Notes under the pieces: generated by a model
What the model saw: the letters and a program-made list of their open reading frames with translations, nothing else
What the model was told of the DNA's origin: nothing
Databases searched by the model: none
Assembly: GCA_030057555.1 (NCBI GenBank)
Contig: JASGUU010000062.1
Location: 1 to 36,221 of the forward strand
Source of the DNA: Bacillota bacterium
GTDB lineage: Bacteria; Bacillota; Clostridia; Saccharofermentanales; Fastidiosipilaceae
Direction: 5' to 3'
Length of the DNA stretch: 36,221 nt
Program-made: the position numbers and the translations under genes
In this document: piece by piece, positions 1 through 7,906 of the stretch
How positions within the stretch are numbered: the first letter of the stretch is position 1
How the letters are laid out: every line of letters begins with the position of its first letter

Positions 1-214
1 CCTCCGCCTCGAAGCGGAACTTCGGCATATAGATGAAGCCGTGGTCGTCGGTGTTGTATTTGCCGCCAAAAGCCTCGAGCTTCTTCGCATTCAGCGCACG
101 CTTGGCCCGGTTCAGCGCCCTGAGGCGCCCCTTAGTTTCAGCTGTCAGCGGGCAGCGCCGGGCGTCCCGATCCGTCAGATTGATGGTCATCGCTTCGTTC
201 ATGTTGTCTTCCAT
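1..214 (-). CDS. Hypothetical protein, N-terminal fragment (runs off left edge)
   Basis: This is the first 71 codons of a minus-strand gene whose remainder lies outside the window. The ATG at 214 is preceded by GGAGG (225-229) at about 8 nt spacing, which favours it over the in-frame ATG at 202. The visible peptide begins MEDNMNEAMTINLTDRDARR and continues with a basic helix rich in Arg, Lys and Ala (RLRALNRAKRALNAKK), then a segment with IYMPKFRF. It shows no signal peptide or membrane segment. I do not recognise the family from this fragment. A plausible sigma-A promoter lies about 190 nt upstream at 400-427. Confidence 0.6.
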   Translation of the reverse strand, partial: MEDNMNEAMTINLTDRDARRCPLTAETKGRLRALNRAKRALNAKKLEAFGGKYNTDDHGFIYMPKFRFEAE

Positions 215-399
215 GTTGTCTTCCTCCACCAGAGACCCGCCGCATTTCTTTCTCACGGGTAACCCCAGAGGTAAACTTTTCAGTTTTTCGCCTCAAGAAG
301 AGCAGAGTGAAAAACGCCTGTCTTCTCGACACCCTGCAACTCATGCAGTAACCCATGCATATACTAAGCATACTTTAAAATTGCGGAAGGTTAACAAAC

Positions 400-427
400 A
401 TCATATGATAAAATCGAAATAAGTCAA
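400..427 (-). promoter_or_regulatory. Candidate sigma-A promoter for the left-edge gene
   Basis: On the minus strand, TTGACT (422-427) and TATGAT (400-405) are separated by 16 nt in an AT-rich stretch. Transcription would run leftward into the partial gene at 214 with a leader of about 180 nt. This is a consensus match only. Confidence 0.45.
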
Positions 428-678
428 TCAATATGAACAAAAACACCAAGGATTGCTTTTGCTTCCAGTGGGAATGACTGTCGATTGCGCGGACATGTGA
501 TCATCCAACCCGAGAGCCATCTATATATTTCCAGCTTGACGACATCGGGAGAGTATCTTCCCGGCTTCTCTCGGTGAACTCTTTCGATCCCGCCCAGGAC
601 CAGCTATTTCACATGTCAGCGTACAAATCAGATAGTCGCCTCCGGGAAATGGCACGGCAACGACTTGATAAGGTGCCG

Positions 679-703
679 GACACAAGTTTACTCACTTTGT
701 GTC
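679..703. promoter_or_regulatory. Inverted repeat with TTTGTGT half-sites (site 1)
   Basis: GACACAA (679-685) and TTGTGTC (697-703) form perfect 7-bp arms around an 11-nt centre. The half-site resembles that of the second palindrome, about 200 bp closer to the fucosidase-like gene. It is a candidate repressor operator. Confidence 0.4.
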
Positions 704-868
704 AAGGCGTTACCGTCACCGCCACGAGCTCCAAAGTCAGAAGAAAAATGTTCGACGGTTCGATATCACGTCTACCTTCTACGCTTATCACCCAGCGTTG
801 TTGTGATTTGCGAATGACCGCCATGGACGATTTCTGCTTTCCAGCATGTCAACTAATCAAATCCCGGT

Positions 869-896
869 TTGAAATGCTGTACTATCAGGCTACACA
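869..896 (+). promoter_or_regulatory. Weak candidate promoter of the fucosidase-like gene
   Basis: TTGAAA (869-874) and TACACA (891-896) are separated by 16 nt on the plus strand. The -10 is poor. Its interest is that the palindrome at 892-912 would cover the -10 and start site, which is where a repressor would act. Confidence 0.25.
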
Positions 897-912
897 AACG
901 ATCAGTTTGTGT
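892..912. promoter_or_regulatory. Inverted repeat with TTTGTGT half-sites (site 2)
   Basis: ACACAAAC (892-899) and GTTTGTGT (905-912) form perfect 8-bp arms around a 5-nt centre, 27 nt before the ATG at 940. The 21-bp length and symmetry fit a LacI- or GntR-type operator. It could alternatively be an RNA hairpin in the leader. Together with the site at 679-703 it would allow DNA looping. Confidence 0.45.
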
Positions 913-939
913 GGTCAGCATCCCCTCAGTACATAGACT

Positions 940-2901
940 ATGGCAGGTACTACGATGAAACTGAAACGAAAAGACAGCTACTGGGGTCTGCACTTCGACT
1001 TCCATGCCGGACCGGATTGTACGGAAGTCGGTAAGCGTGTCACAGCCGACATGATCGATGCGATTATCGATGCCGCCAAACCTGACTTCATCCAGTGTGA
1101 CTGCAAAGGCCATCCCGGATTCTCATCGTATATGACGAAAGTGGGTCATCCGGCACCGGGATTCGTCCACGATCAGCTCCGAACATGGAGAGAGCGCACG
1201 GCGGCACAGGATGTGGCACTGTACATGCACTATTCGGGGGTATGGGACGCTGAAGCTGTCAGACATCATCCCGAATGGGCCGTGGTGCATGCTGACGGCA
1301 GCGTTGATGACCAGATCACGTCGGTGGTCAGCCCCTATGTCGCTGAACTGTTGATTCCGCAGCTGAAGGAACTCGTTGACGAGTACGGAGTTGACGGCTT
1401 CTGGATTGATGGCGAGTGCTGGGCAACCAGGGTCGACTACTCCGAGAGAATGAAGGAGAGCTATCTCGCCGAAACCGGGGCGGACAAGGTGCCGCTGCCC
1501 GACGATGAGGACTACCCCGCCTATCTGGAACATGGGCGCAGGAAGTTCAAGGAGTATGTCGCACACTATCTGGAAGTTCTTCACAGTCACAGTCCCGACG
1601 TTCAGATTGCCAGCAACTGGGCTTTCAGCGGCTCCCACATGCCGGAAGAGGTCAGTCTGGACGTCGATTATCTCTCCGGAGACTATACGCTCTACAACAG
1701 CGTGAACTCCGCGCGTTTTGAAGCACGCTATCTCGCCAAACAGGGGAAACCCTGGGATCTGATGGCCTGGGGCTTCAGCGGCCGGCACGGTGAACACGGT
1801 CATTCAACCAAAACCGTAGTCCAGCTGAGCCAGGAAGCGGCGATTGTCCTCTCACAGGGAGGCGGCTTCCAGTGCTACTTCACTCAGAAGCGGGACGGAT
1901 CCATTCCGCTCTGGCAGACAAGCGTCTTCTCCGGGCTTGCTGAATTCGTCCGCGCGAGACAGGCCTACTGTCACAAACACGAGACCAAAGCCGACATGGC
2001 ATTGTTTTTCTCCACGGATGACTATTACCGCCGGCTGCCATCCATCTACTCCCCCGGGGGTGAGCTCCAGGAACGCCTGCGCGGAACACTGACCTCTATT
2101 ATTGAAGCGCAGTACACGGTGGACCTGGTGTCGGAGCACAATTTCGCCGAACACTATCAGGCAGTCGTTATCCCCGATTGTCACTACCTTTCGCCCGCCA
2201 CTCTGGACAGACTTGACAGATATGTGAGAAGCGGAGGCAATCTCCTGCTTCTCGGCCCCCATACGATCAACACCCTGGGCGGTATCTTCAATCTGAAAGC
2301 TGAAACACGGGAAGAAAAGCTCGTCTGGCTGAAAGTCGGGGACAGGTTTGGCGTCTGTCATGGCCAGTGGGCCGATCTGACCAGTGTCCCCGGTGAAGTT
2401 CTGGGATCGATGTACCTCGAGAATGATGACATCGGCGAAGCGTATCCGTCAGCAGTGCTGCTCCGGCACGGATCGGGCTCGGTTATCGCTCTGGCCCACG
2501 ACATCTCCTATACCTACATGCAGCGGCAGACGGACGTCCTGAAGCATTTTCTGGAAGGAATATTCGCGCGGCTGGTACCGGCGCGCACGGTAGAAGTTGT
2601 CAACATGAAGCCGGATCAGAAAGCGCAGCTGGATGTTGTGGTTTCCGAGAAAAACGGCACCCGTTATGTACACCTCGTCAACACGGCAGGTCCCCACGCC
2701 AATATCAACATCCTGACAAACGACCATATCCCTCCCGCCAAAGACATAAAGGTTCTGGTCCGCTGCGATCCCACCGCAGCCGTCAGGCAGGTGATCGAGA
2801 GACCCGGCAACCGCATTCTGAAGCACGAGTTCAAGGATGGCATTCTGTCATTCGAGGTTGAGCGGATCGACATCTACTCCATCTTCGAAATCGTCACATA
2901 G
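940..2901 (+). CDS. Alpha-L-fucosidase-like glycoside hydrolase (GHL6/GH151-like)
   Basis: The product has 653 aa and no signal peptide, so it is probably cytoplasmic. The N-terminal half reads as a TIM-barrel glycosidase of the hypothetical-glycosyl-hydrolase-6 / GH151-like type: HFDFHAG near residues 18-24, QCDCKGHPGF near 52-61, and GVDGFWIDGECW near 150-161, where the Asp is a plausible catalytic nucleophile. The middle (about 370-560) resembles the class I glutamine-amidotransferase-like, beta-galactosidase trimerisation-type domain, with VVIPDCHYLS and YVRSGGNLLLLGP. The C-terminus would be a beta-sandwich. The first ATG (940) has no Shine-Dalgarno sequence. The second (955) follows a weak AGG, so the true start may be 955 (648 aa). 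It converges on the sugar-uptake locus and would act on an imported oligosaccharide. Fucose specificity is inferred from family resemblance; other deoxyhexosides or galactosides are possible. Confidence 0.6.
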   Translation: MAGTTMKLKRKDSYWGLHFDFHAGPDCTEVGKRVTADMIDAIIDAAKPDFIQCDCKGHPGFSSYMTKVGHPAPGFVHDQLRTWRERTAAQDVALYMHYSGVWDAEAVRHHPEWAVVHADGSVDDQITSVVSPYVAELLIPQLKELVDEYGVDGFWIDGECWATRVDYSERMKESYLAETGADKVPLPDDEDYPAYLEHGRRKFKEYVAHYLEVLHSHSPDVQIASNWAFSGSHMPEEVSLDVDYLSGDYTLYNSVNSARFEARYLAKQGKPWDLMAWGFSGRHGEHGHSTKTVVQLSQEAAIVLSQGGGFQCYFTQKRDGSIPLWQTSVFSGLAEFVRARQAYCHKHETKADMALFFSTDDYYRRLPSIYSPGGELQERLRGTLTSIIEAQYTVDLVSEHNFAEHYQAVVIPDCHYLSPATLDRLDRYVRSGGNLLLLGPHTINTLGGIFNLKAETREEKLVWLKVGDRFGVCHGQWADLTSVPGEVLGSMYLENDDIGEAYPSAVLLRHGSGSVIALAHDISYTYMQRQTDVLKHFLEGIFARLVPARTVEVVNMKPDQKAQLDVVVSEKNGTRYVHLVNTAGPHANINILTNDHIPPAKDIKVLVRCDPTAAVRQVIERPGNRILKHEFKDGILSFEVERIDIYSIFEIVT

Positions 2902-2924
2902 AGCCCCGTGCATAGGATATCAGA

Positions 2925-2962
2925 AGCCAGGTCGGGCATTGCCCCGGCCTGGCTCTCCTTTT
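2925..2962 (+). terminator. Rho-independent terminator between convergent genes
   Basis: AGCCAGG (2925-2931) pairs with CCTGGCT (2948-2954), with an inner G/C stem and an ATT loop, followed by TTTT at 2959-2962. It lies 24 nt after the fucosidase-like stop and touches the stop codon of the convergent gene. On the minus strand the hairpin is followed only by TTCTG, so it is better suited to the plus strand. Confidence 0.65.
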
Positions 2963-3845
2963 ACCATGTCCGGATACTCTGATCGAGCCTGTCCATGTCT
3001 GCTCTGCTGAAGGGCACATCGGGCTGCCGGTCCAGCCAGTCGTAAAAGTCGTCTTGAATCTCGTCGGACCATTTCCCGTCAATCTGACCGGGAGTATAGG
3101 TGCGCGTCCGCATCCGCTCCACACTGAACTGATCACGGTAGACCTCTATCATGCCTGAAAAAGCGGTGTATTCCGCCAGATGGGGCGGTATGAAGACGAC
3201 GCAGCCGCCCTCGGCCAGAACCACATCGCCCGGCATGATCGTAATGTCATCCATCCTCATCGGACAGTTGATCCCCAGCAGCATGATCGTTTCCGGCGAA
3301 GCATGTGTGGGGTCAAAGCCACGGTGGTAGACATTCATTCCCGTGATTCGCTCAATGGCATCCAGATCTCTGACGGCTGCGTTGTGTACCACGCCATTGG
3401 ACGAGTTGGCAAAGATGGATGACGCCAGTCTCTCCCCGATAATCGGGCCGTCCACCAGCTTCCCAAACACGTCCGCCACATACACGTCGCCTTCGACCAG
3501 GCGATCGATCGGCCACGAGATCATGTCGCCGATCTCGCCCGCTTCATGGCCATGGGCGAGCATCAGCTGCCGCAGGTCGGGTCGCTTGGGAACATAAAGG
3601 GCTGTGACGGCACGACCGACCATCTTCCCGCGCGGCAGCGTGGACTCAAAGCCCCGCAGGAACTGCCACCTGTAGCCATGGCCCTTCAGGACGCCCCACG
3701 CGAAGGTCAGGGAAACGTATTTCCGGACGGCTTCCAGCACTTCGTCGGACACCCGCGGCCGGCCGTCGCTGAAGCGCTCACCCTGCCACTCCGGCGTGAA
3801 GTGGATCAGTTCCTCGGGACTCAGGTCATAGGGCAGGTATTTCAT
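2961..3845 (-). CDS. RraA-family (HMG/CHA aldolase-like) protein
   Basis: The product has 294 aa. It carries the RraA-like core: GERLASSIFANSS (about 137-149), then NGVVHNAAVRD (about 150-160), matching the family pattern G-V-(I/V)-x-x-(G/A)-A-V-R-D with the conserved Arg-Asp pair, and GDVVLAEGGCVVFIPP further on. RraA-like proteins include metal-dependent aldolases that cleave 4-hydroxy-2-oxo acids to pyruvate, and also RNase E inhibitors. In this sugar locus an aldolase or lyase role is more likely (inference). At 294 aa it is longer than the roughly 160-230 aa typical of the family, with an extra N-terminal part. The ATG at 3845 has AAAGG 8 nt upstream; a GTG six bases earlier is too close to that site. 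It is the last gene of its cassette, 15 nt after the preceding stop. Confidence 0.7.
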   Translation of the reverse strand: MKYLPYDLSPEELIHFTPEWQGERFSDGRPRVSDEVLEAVRKYVSLTFAWGVLKGHGYRWQFLRGFESTLPRGKMVGRAVTALYVPKRPDLRQLMLAHGHEAGEIGDMISWPIDRLVEGDVYVADVFGKLVDGPIIGERLASSIFANSSNGVVHNAAVRDLDAIERITGMNVYHRGFDPTHASPETIMLLGINCPMRMDDITIMPGDVVLAEGGCVVFIPPHLAEYTAFSGMIEVYRDQFSVERMRTRTYTPGQIDGKWSDEIQDDFYDWLDRQPDVPFSRADMDRLDQSIRTW

Positions 3846-3860
3846 CGTCACAGCCTTTCT

Positions 3861-5903
3861 TCACACAGGATCATAGACAGCGTGATGGTAGCTGGGCCTG
3901 TTCGCGAACCTCTTCATGCCCAGCCTGATCGAGAGTAAGCTGCCCGGACCCAGGTCAACATGAAGCCTGTTTGTATCGACGACATGCTCATCTCCCCATG
4001 TCCGCGATTCGGCTTCCCGGTTTTGCTCCTGTCCCGTCGCCTTCAGCTGCCATGAGCTGAACTGATGCTCGCCGTAGGCTCCCGCCAGTATCGTCAGGGA
4101 ACGCTTCTCCATGGGATGCAGATTGACCAGATCGAGTTCGATGGAATCGGACTCGATGATGCTCACCAGCGCGGCAACATCCGGAGGCAGTCCCGGCCGC
4201 CGCCGTATCCTGTCAAAGTAGCGCACGCTGACCAGCAGCAGTCCGCCGTTGTACAGCGGCAGAGGACCGCCCATGGTCAGATGCACCAGGCCCTCTGTCG
4301 TGATCGGATTCCGCCGCTGCAGATAGTCGTCGTTGTAGGTAGACGGATCGACCCTGTCCTCCCGCATTTCCTTCAGGCGCCGGTACACCTGGTTGATGTT
4401 GTACTGCATCATCACGGCAGGGTAGTCGGGGAAGCAGCCGTCATGGTAGCCGATCAGGGCATGGTCCTGTCCGCCGAGATACTTGAGCGCGGACGGATAG
4501 TACTGATAGCCCTGCTCCGGACCTCCGAAGATCTCCATGCATCTCCGGTCGATCTGCTCGTGGCTGGGCACATCATGATGCCGCGCTTTCCGGAGCATCT
4601 CGAGATCATCAGGGTGCCAGGCGGAGAACCAGGCATGTGTCAGGGGCTGGGGCAGCAGGGGGGCGAACTCGAACCAGCCGTTCACCTGACGCTTGCGCGA
4701 GAAATCCTCCCGGCTGGTGACCCGGTCGGGACGCGTCATCACATTGTCGTTGTGGATGCTGTATTCGAGGATGGAGTCATCGTCGGCATACTTCTGGGGA
4801 ATGTAGAGCATGCTGTTTATGTCGACACCCATGCTCAGCAGATGTGCCGTCTGCCTGCGCAGGTGGGAAAAGTAGTCACTGTTACCGGTCAGAAGGCAGA
4901 CGTTTTCCGCCGCTACGGCGGCCGCTTCGGCGATGAAGCTGAAACCATGTGGCCAGGTCCAGCCATAGTGTCCTCCCCACCATCTGCCGCCCATGTTTTC
5001 GCCAACCACGCCGCCGGGCCCGCAGTTGTCCGGAATGATGCCGTCATTGCCTTCTATGCGTTTCTGCCACGCCCCGGCATAGGCCAGCACCCAGTCCCTG
5101 TACTTGTCCTCTCCCGTATGCAGGTAGGCATTCATGATCAGCGATGTGGAGAGCAGATTGACGAAGGTGTCGCTGCGCGACTGGCGCTCCTGTATGGCCT
5201 CTCCCATGCGCCTCGCGTTCACGGGATCCTTCAGATCCAGAACCGTGGTGACGCCGGGAATGTCCTGAAACGGGAGCCCGTAGAAATCCATCCAGTCCCC
5301 GTAGCCCCATGTGGGCTCTTTCGACAGCTCTGCCGGGCCCATGGAGCCGGATGACGGCGAGGTCATCACCTGGTGCACCGGGTCAAAGTTGGGTATGGCG
5401 ATGGACGGATCTTCATTCAGGAAAAAGCCTGCAAAGCGCGAGGACAGCTGCTGCAGCTCCTCGTCATCCGGATCCGCGAGGTTCAGATGATAGAAGAACT
5501 GGTTTCCCTCGCCCTGATGCATCCAGTCGGCCCGCGAGTAGTAATCCTTTTCAACGGTTTTATTCCCTCTGCCATCCGAATAATGTGAGAACTGCTCGTT
5601 GACGACACGGAACTGCTGCTTGGCGAGCTGCAGGAAGCGGTCGTCACCGCCCAGAACGTAGAAGAGCGGCCAGCTGTGAAAGCTCTCGTAGACATCGTCC
5701 ATGCTGCCCACGCTGATTCCGCTACCGGGACTCTGCGCAGGCCAGAGGAATTCCCCGTTGGGACGCAGGTAGTTCTCGAGAACCATGTCGATCGCGCTGT
5801 TCATGGCATCGATCAGCGACCTCTGCAGAACGGCCCACAACGGGACCTCCCTGGTCGGTCGCTCGTATGTAATCAGCGGAACTTTCTCATCCTTCAGTGC
5901 CAC
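3861..5903 (-). CDS. Large predicted (alpha/alpha)-barrel protein, copy 1, unknown function
   Basis: The product has 680 aa and no signal peptide. Helix-rich segments with repeated aromatic/Gly motifs suggest an alpha/alpha toroid such as that of glycosidases, epimerases or lyases, but I do not recognise the family. Landmarks are DWMHQGEG (126-133), NFDPVHQVMTSP (172-183), GIIPDNCGP (288-296) and WWGGHYGWTWPHG (308-320), with a beta-rich C-terminal region. All of these recur in the gene at 12662-14575, its paralogue. The start is GTG at 5903, preceded by AGGAGGAAGG, and it overlaps the end of the amidohydrolase gene by 17 nt, so the two are co-translated. Position in the operon suggests it acts on the imported saccharide or its oxidised product. 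Confidence 0.6.
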   Translation of the reverse strand: MALKDEKVPLITYERPTREVPLWAVLQRSLIDAMNSAIDMVLENYLRPNGEFLWPAQSPGSGISVGSMDDVYESFHSWPLFYVLGGDDRFLQLAKQQFRVVNEQFSHYSDGRGNKTVEKDYYSRADWMHQGEGNQFFYHLNLADPDDEELQQLSSRFAGFFLNEDPSIAIPNFDPVHQVMTSPSSGSMGPAELSKEPTWGYGDWMDFYGLPFQDIPGVTTVLDLKDPVNARRMGEAIQERQSRSDTFVNLLSTSLIMNAYLHTGEDKYRDWVLAYAGAWQKRIEGNDGIIPDNCGPGGVVGENMGGRWWGGHYGWTWPHGFSFIAEAAAVAAENVCLLTGNSDYFSHLRRQTAHLLSMGVDINSMLYIPQKYADDDSILEYSIHNDNVMTRPDRVTSREDFSRKRQVNGWFEFAPLLPQPLTHAWFSAWHPDDLEMLRKARHHDVPSHEQIDRRCMEIFGGPEQGYQYYPSALKYLGGQDHALIGYHDGCFPDYPAVMMQYNINQVYRRLKEMREDRVDPSTYNDDYLQRRNPITTEGLVHLTMGGPLPLYNGGLLLVSVRYFDRIRRRPGLPPDVAALVSIIESDSIELDLVNLHPMEKRSLTILAGAYGEHQFSSWQLKATGQEQNREAESRTWGDEHVVDTNRLHVDLGPGSLLSIRLGMKRFANRPSYHHAVYDPV

Positions 5904-6732
5904 AGCTGCCTTCCTCCTTCGCGTAGATTCGTCGAGCGTTTAGATGTGTAATTCTGTTTCTCTCCCGCCCGCCAAGCTTCCGGACCCAGCTTGCGATTAC
6001 GCTGTAGTTGTCGAGATAGTTCCCGTAGAGCCTGATCACGGGCCAGTCGGAGCCATAGAGCAGGCGCTCCGGGCCAAAGAGATCGAGCAGCCTGTCAAGC
6101 ATCGGATCCCATATATGCTGATTCTCCGGCAGATTGCGGCTGACGCTCAGCATGGCGGACAGTTTCAGATGGCTGTTGGGAAACTCCGACAGCGCCTCCA
6201 TGACTTTCCAGTAGCCATCCGGCAATTCATTGTCTACGAGCCAGGGAATGGCGAAGTGATCGATGACGAAGCGCAGGCCCTCATGTCTTCTGATATAGGG
6301 AAAGACAGCGGGAAGCCTGTCCCAGGGCAGAAGCAGATCGGCCATCCGGACATCCTCCCGGAGCATGGTTGCCAGACTGGCATGCACCGCTGCAGATTCT
6401 TCCAGCAGCGCTGCGCCAAAGCGCAGGCCGGCGAACTTGGCGTATGCCTTGAATTTCTGCAGCGTGTGCGGGAACGTGTCCGCTCGCGGATCGATATTCC
6501 CCGTCACAGCAATGGCGCGTTCGTCTCTCTGACAGATCTCCATCGTCCTGAGACCCGCTGCGACATTGCTGGTGCATTCGATGACGACCGCCCGGGTGAC
6601 GCTTGTGCCGGCCACGGCGGCTGCGAAATCATCCAGCATCACCCTGCCGTAGAGCACCGGCTCCTCCGGGCCCGGCCAGCTGACACCCGGCCACGACACA
6701 TCGTAAATATGTATATGGCTGTCGATCCACAT
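5887..6732 (-). CDS. COG3618-type amidohydrolase (sugar-lactonase-like)
   Basis: This 281-aa protein belongs to the Amidohydro_2 family. The N-terminus MWIDSHIHIYD gives the HxH metal motif (H6, H8). Further metal or catalytic candidates are H159 (FVIDHFAIPW), K190 (HLKLSAM) and D229 (LLYGSDWPV). Known relatives include L-fuconolactone and L-rhamnonolactone hydrolases and 2-pyrone-4,6-dicarboxylate lactonase. A lactonase acting after a sugar 1-dehydrogenase fits the neighbouring aldo/keto reductase. The ATG at 6732 has AAAGGAG at 8 nt. It occurs only in the cassette nearer the fucosidase-like gene. The substrate is inferred. Confidence 0.75.
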   Translation of the reverse strand: MWIDSHIHIYDVSWPGVSWPGPEEPVLYGRVMLDDFAAAVAGTSVTRAVVIECTSNVAAGLRTMEICQRDERAIAVTGNIDPRADTFPHTLQKFKAYAKFAGLRFGAALLEESAAVHASLATMLREDVRMADLLLPWDRLPAVFPYIRRHEGLRFVIDHFAIPWLVDNELPDGYWKVMEALSEFPNSHLKLSAMLSVSRNLPENQHIWDPMLDRLLDLFGPERLLYGSDWPVIRLYGNYLDNYSVIASWVRKLGGRERNRITHLNARRIYAKEEGSCGTEG

Positions 6733-6762
6733 TCTTGCGACTCCTTTGGCAGGACAGGCGAT

Positions 6763-7734
6763 CTAGTGCTGCAGATCGCGCTGAATGAACGAGTATGGAT
6801 CCCTGTTCTGTATCCGGAAGATCTCGGCCCATATCTCGGGCCTGACCACGCGGCTCATGGCGGCGATTGTTGATTCCAGATTCGAGATCCGGTGGATGCC
6901 ATTGAGGAAAATGTCAACGTCCGGATCGAGCAGTGAATACTGCAGAGCGGGATCCAGTATGCTGATCCCTTCCTTCCGGCAGAGATCCTGAATCTGCTTC
7001 GTGATCCGCTGCAGATGCTCCCAGTGCGAGGGCAGAGGCACACCCTCTCTCCAGCCGGAGCGGTAGTGCAGCGGGTCCTGGCTCTTGACCAGGCCAAAAT
7101 GCAGCACCGAGGCGTTGATAAAGGCGCAGCCCTGCTCCCGGCACAGGCGGATCAGGGGCGCGGCGGCGCGCGTCAGAATGCTGTAGTTCTGGTAGCTCAG
7201 CACCGAGTCGACACGTCCGCTGAGAACCGCCAGCATCTCGGCGTTGATGGATCTGGTGCCGATCCCGATGTAGCGAATCCGTCCCCGTCTCTTCTGTTCT
7301 TCGAGGAAGGGTATGACCTGATGTTCGCAGCTCTCAAAGTGGTCCGTGTCGTGGATCTGATAGAGGTCGATGACATCAATGCCCAGACGCTCAAAGCTCT
7401 GTTCAAACGTGGAAACGAACTGCGAGAAGGCATCGGCGGAAGTGCGCCAGGGGAAGTAGGATTTCGTCGCGACAAAGACCGTGTCCCGGGGGATCTGCTT
7501 CAGAAAGAGCCCGACGATGACCTCGCTCTGTCCGTAGTCGGCAGATGTATCATAGAATCTGAAGCCTTTTTCATAGGTTTTCAGGAGGACATCGACATCC
7601 TCATCCTGTCTGACCAGTTGGCCGTTTTCACTGCTGCCCAGGTAGGCACAGCCGACTCCCACCCGCAGAGAGCGCCTGTCCTCTGTTTTCCAGATATAGT
7701 TCCCGATCTCGGCCTTTAGACTCGTAGCTGTCAT
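6763..7734 (-). CDS. Aldo/keto reductase, putative sugar 1-dehydrogenase, copy 1
   Basis: This 323-aa protein has the complete AKR catalytic tetrad: D62 and Y67 (RFYDTSADYG), K91 (VFVATKS) and H128 (DLYQIHD). The N-terminal GVGCAYLG resembles the D-threo-aldose (fucose) 1-dehydrogenase branch of COG0667. It would oxidise an aldose to its lactone using NAD(P) in the cytosol, just before the amidohydrolase/lactonase that follows it 30 nt downstream. The ATG at 7734 has only a weak purine site (GAAGAGAA). Its paralogue is at 14629-15660. The substrate is not determined by the sequence. Confidence 0.75.
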   Translation of the reverse strand: MTATSLKAEIGNYIWKTEDRRSLRVGVGCAYLGSSENGQLVRQDEDVDVLLKTYEKGFRFYDTSADYGQSEVIVGLFLKQIPRDTVFVATKSYFPWRTSADAFSQFVSTFEQSFERLGIDVIDLYQIHDTDHFESCEHQVIPFLEEQKRRGRIRYIGIGTRSINAEMLAVLSGRVDSVLSYQNYSILTRAAAPLIRLCREQGCAFINASVLHFGLVKSQDPLHYRSGWREGVPLPSHWEHLQRITKQIQDLCRKEGISILDPALQYSLLDPDVDIFLNGIHRISNLESTIAAMSRVVRPEIWAEIFRIQNRDPYSFIQRDLQH

Positions 7735-7847
7735 TTCTCTTCATTGTCCAATCTACTGTTGTCAGCTGCCTGGTGTCTGTCCCCGCGCTGCCCGGCACAG
7801 GCGCAGGGCGGAAGCAGCCTGGGCCGGCTGCCATCCCGTAACGAGCA

Positions 7848-7875
7848 CAGGAAGCACCCGTCAGGGTGCTTCCTG
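7848..7875 (-). other. Intercistronic RNA hairpin after the first solute-binding protein gene
   Basis: CAGGAAGCACCC (7848-7859) and GGGTGCTTCCTG (7864-7875) form a perfect 12-bp stem with a 4-nt loop, 31 nt past the stop of the binding-protein gene. No U-tract follows on the minus strand, so it is probably an mRNA 3'-end stabiliser or processing site rather than a full terminator. A similar hairpin occupies the same place in the second cassette. Confidence 0.6.
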
Positions 7876-7906
7876 CCACTTCAATCAAACATGCAGTGCT
7901 TCGGAC

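Larger units (their letters stand above)
215..939. other. Long non-coding intergenic region
   Basis: These 725 nt separate two divergent genes. The left part (about 360-560) is clearly AT-rich and holds the candidate leftward promoter. The right part contains two inverted repeats (679-703 and 892-912). An open frame at 574-936 has no ribosome binding site, low-complexity composition and no family I recognise, so I do not call it a gene. The length and the palindromes suggest regulatory DNA or the remains of a decayed gene. Confidence 0.5.

Noticed and set aside
574-936. Plus-strand open frame of 120 codons
   Set aside because: It has no ribosome site, no recognisable family and mixed composition, and it spans two palindromes that look regulatory.
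4065-5354. 429-codon plus-strand open frame
   Set aside because: It is antisense to the barrel protein gene at 3861-5903, which has a good start site and a paralogue.
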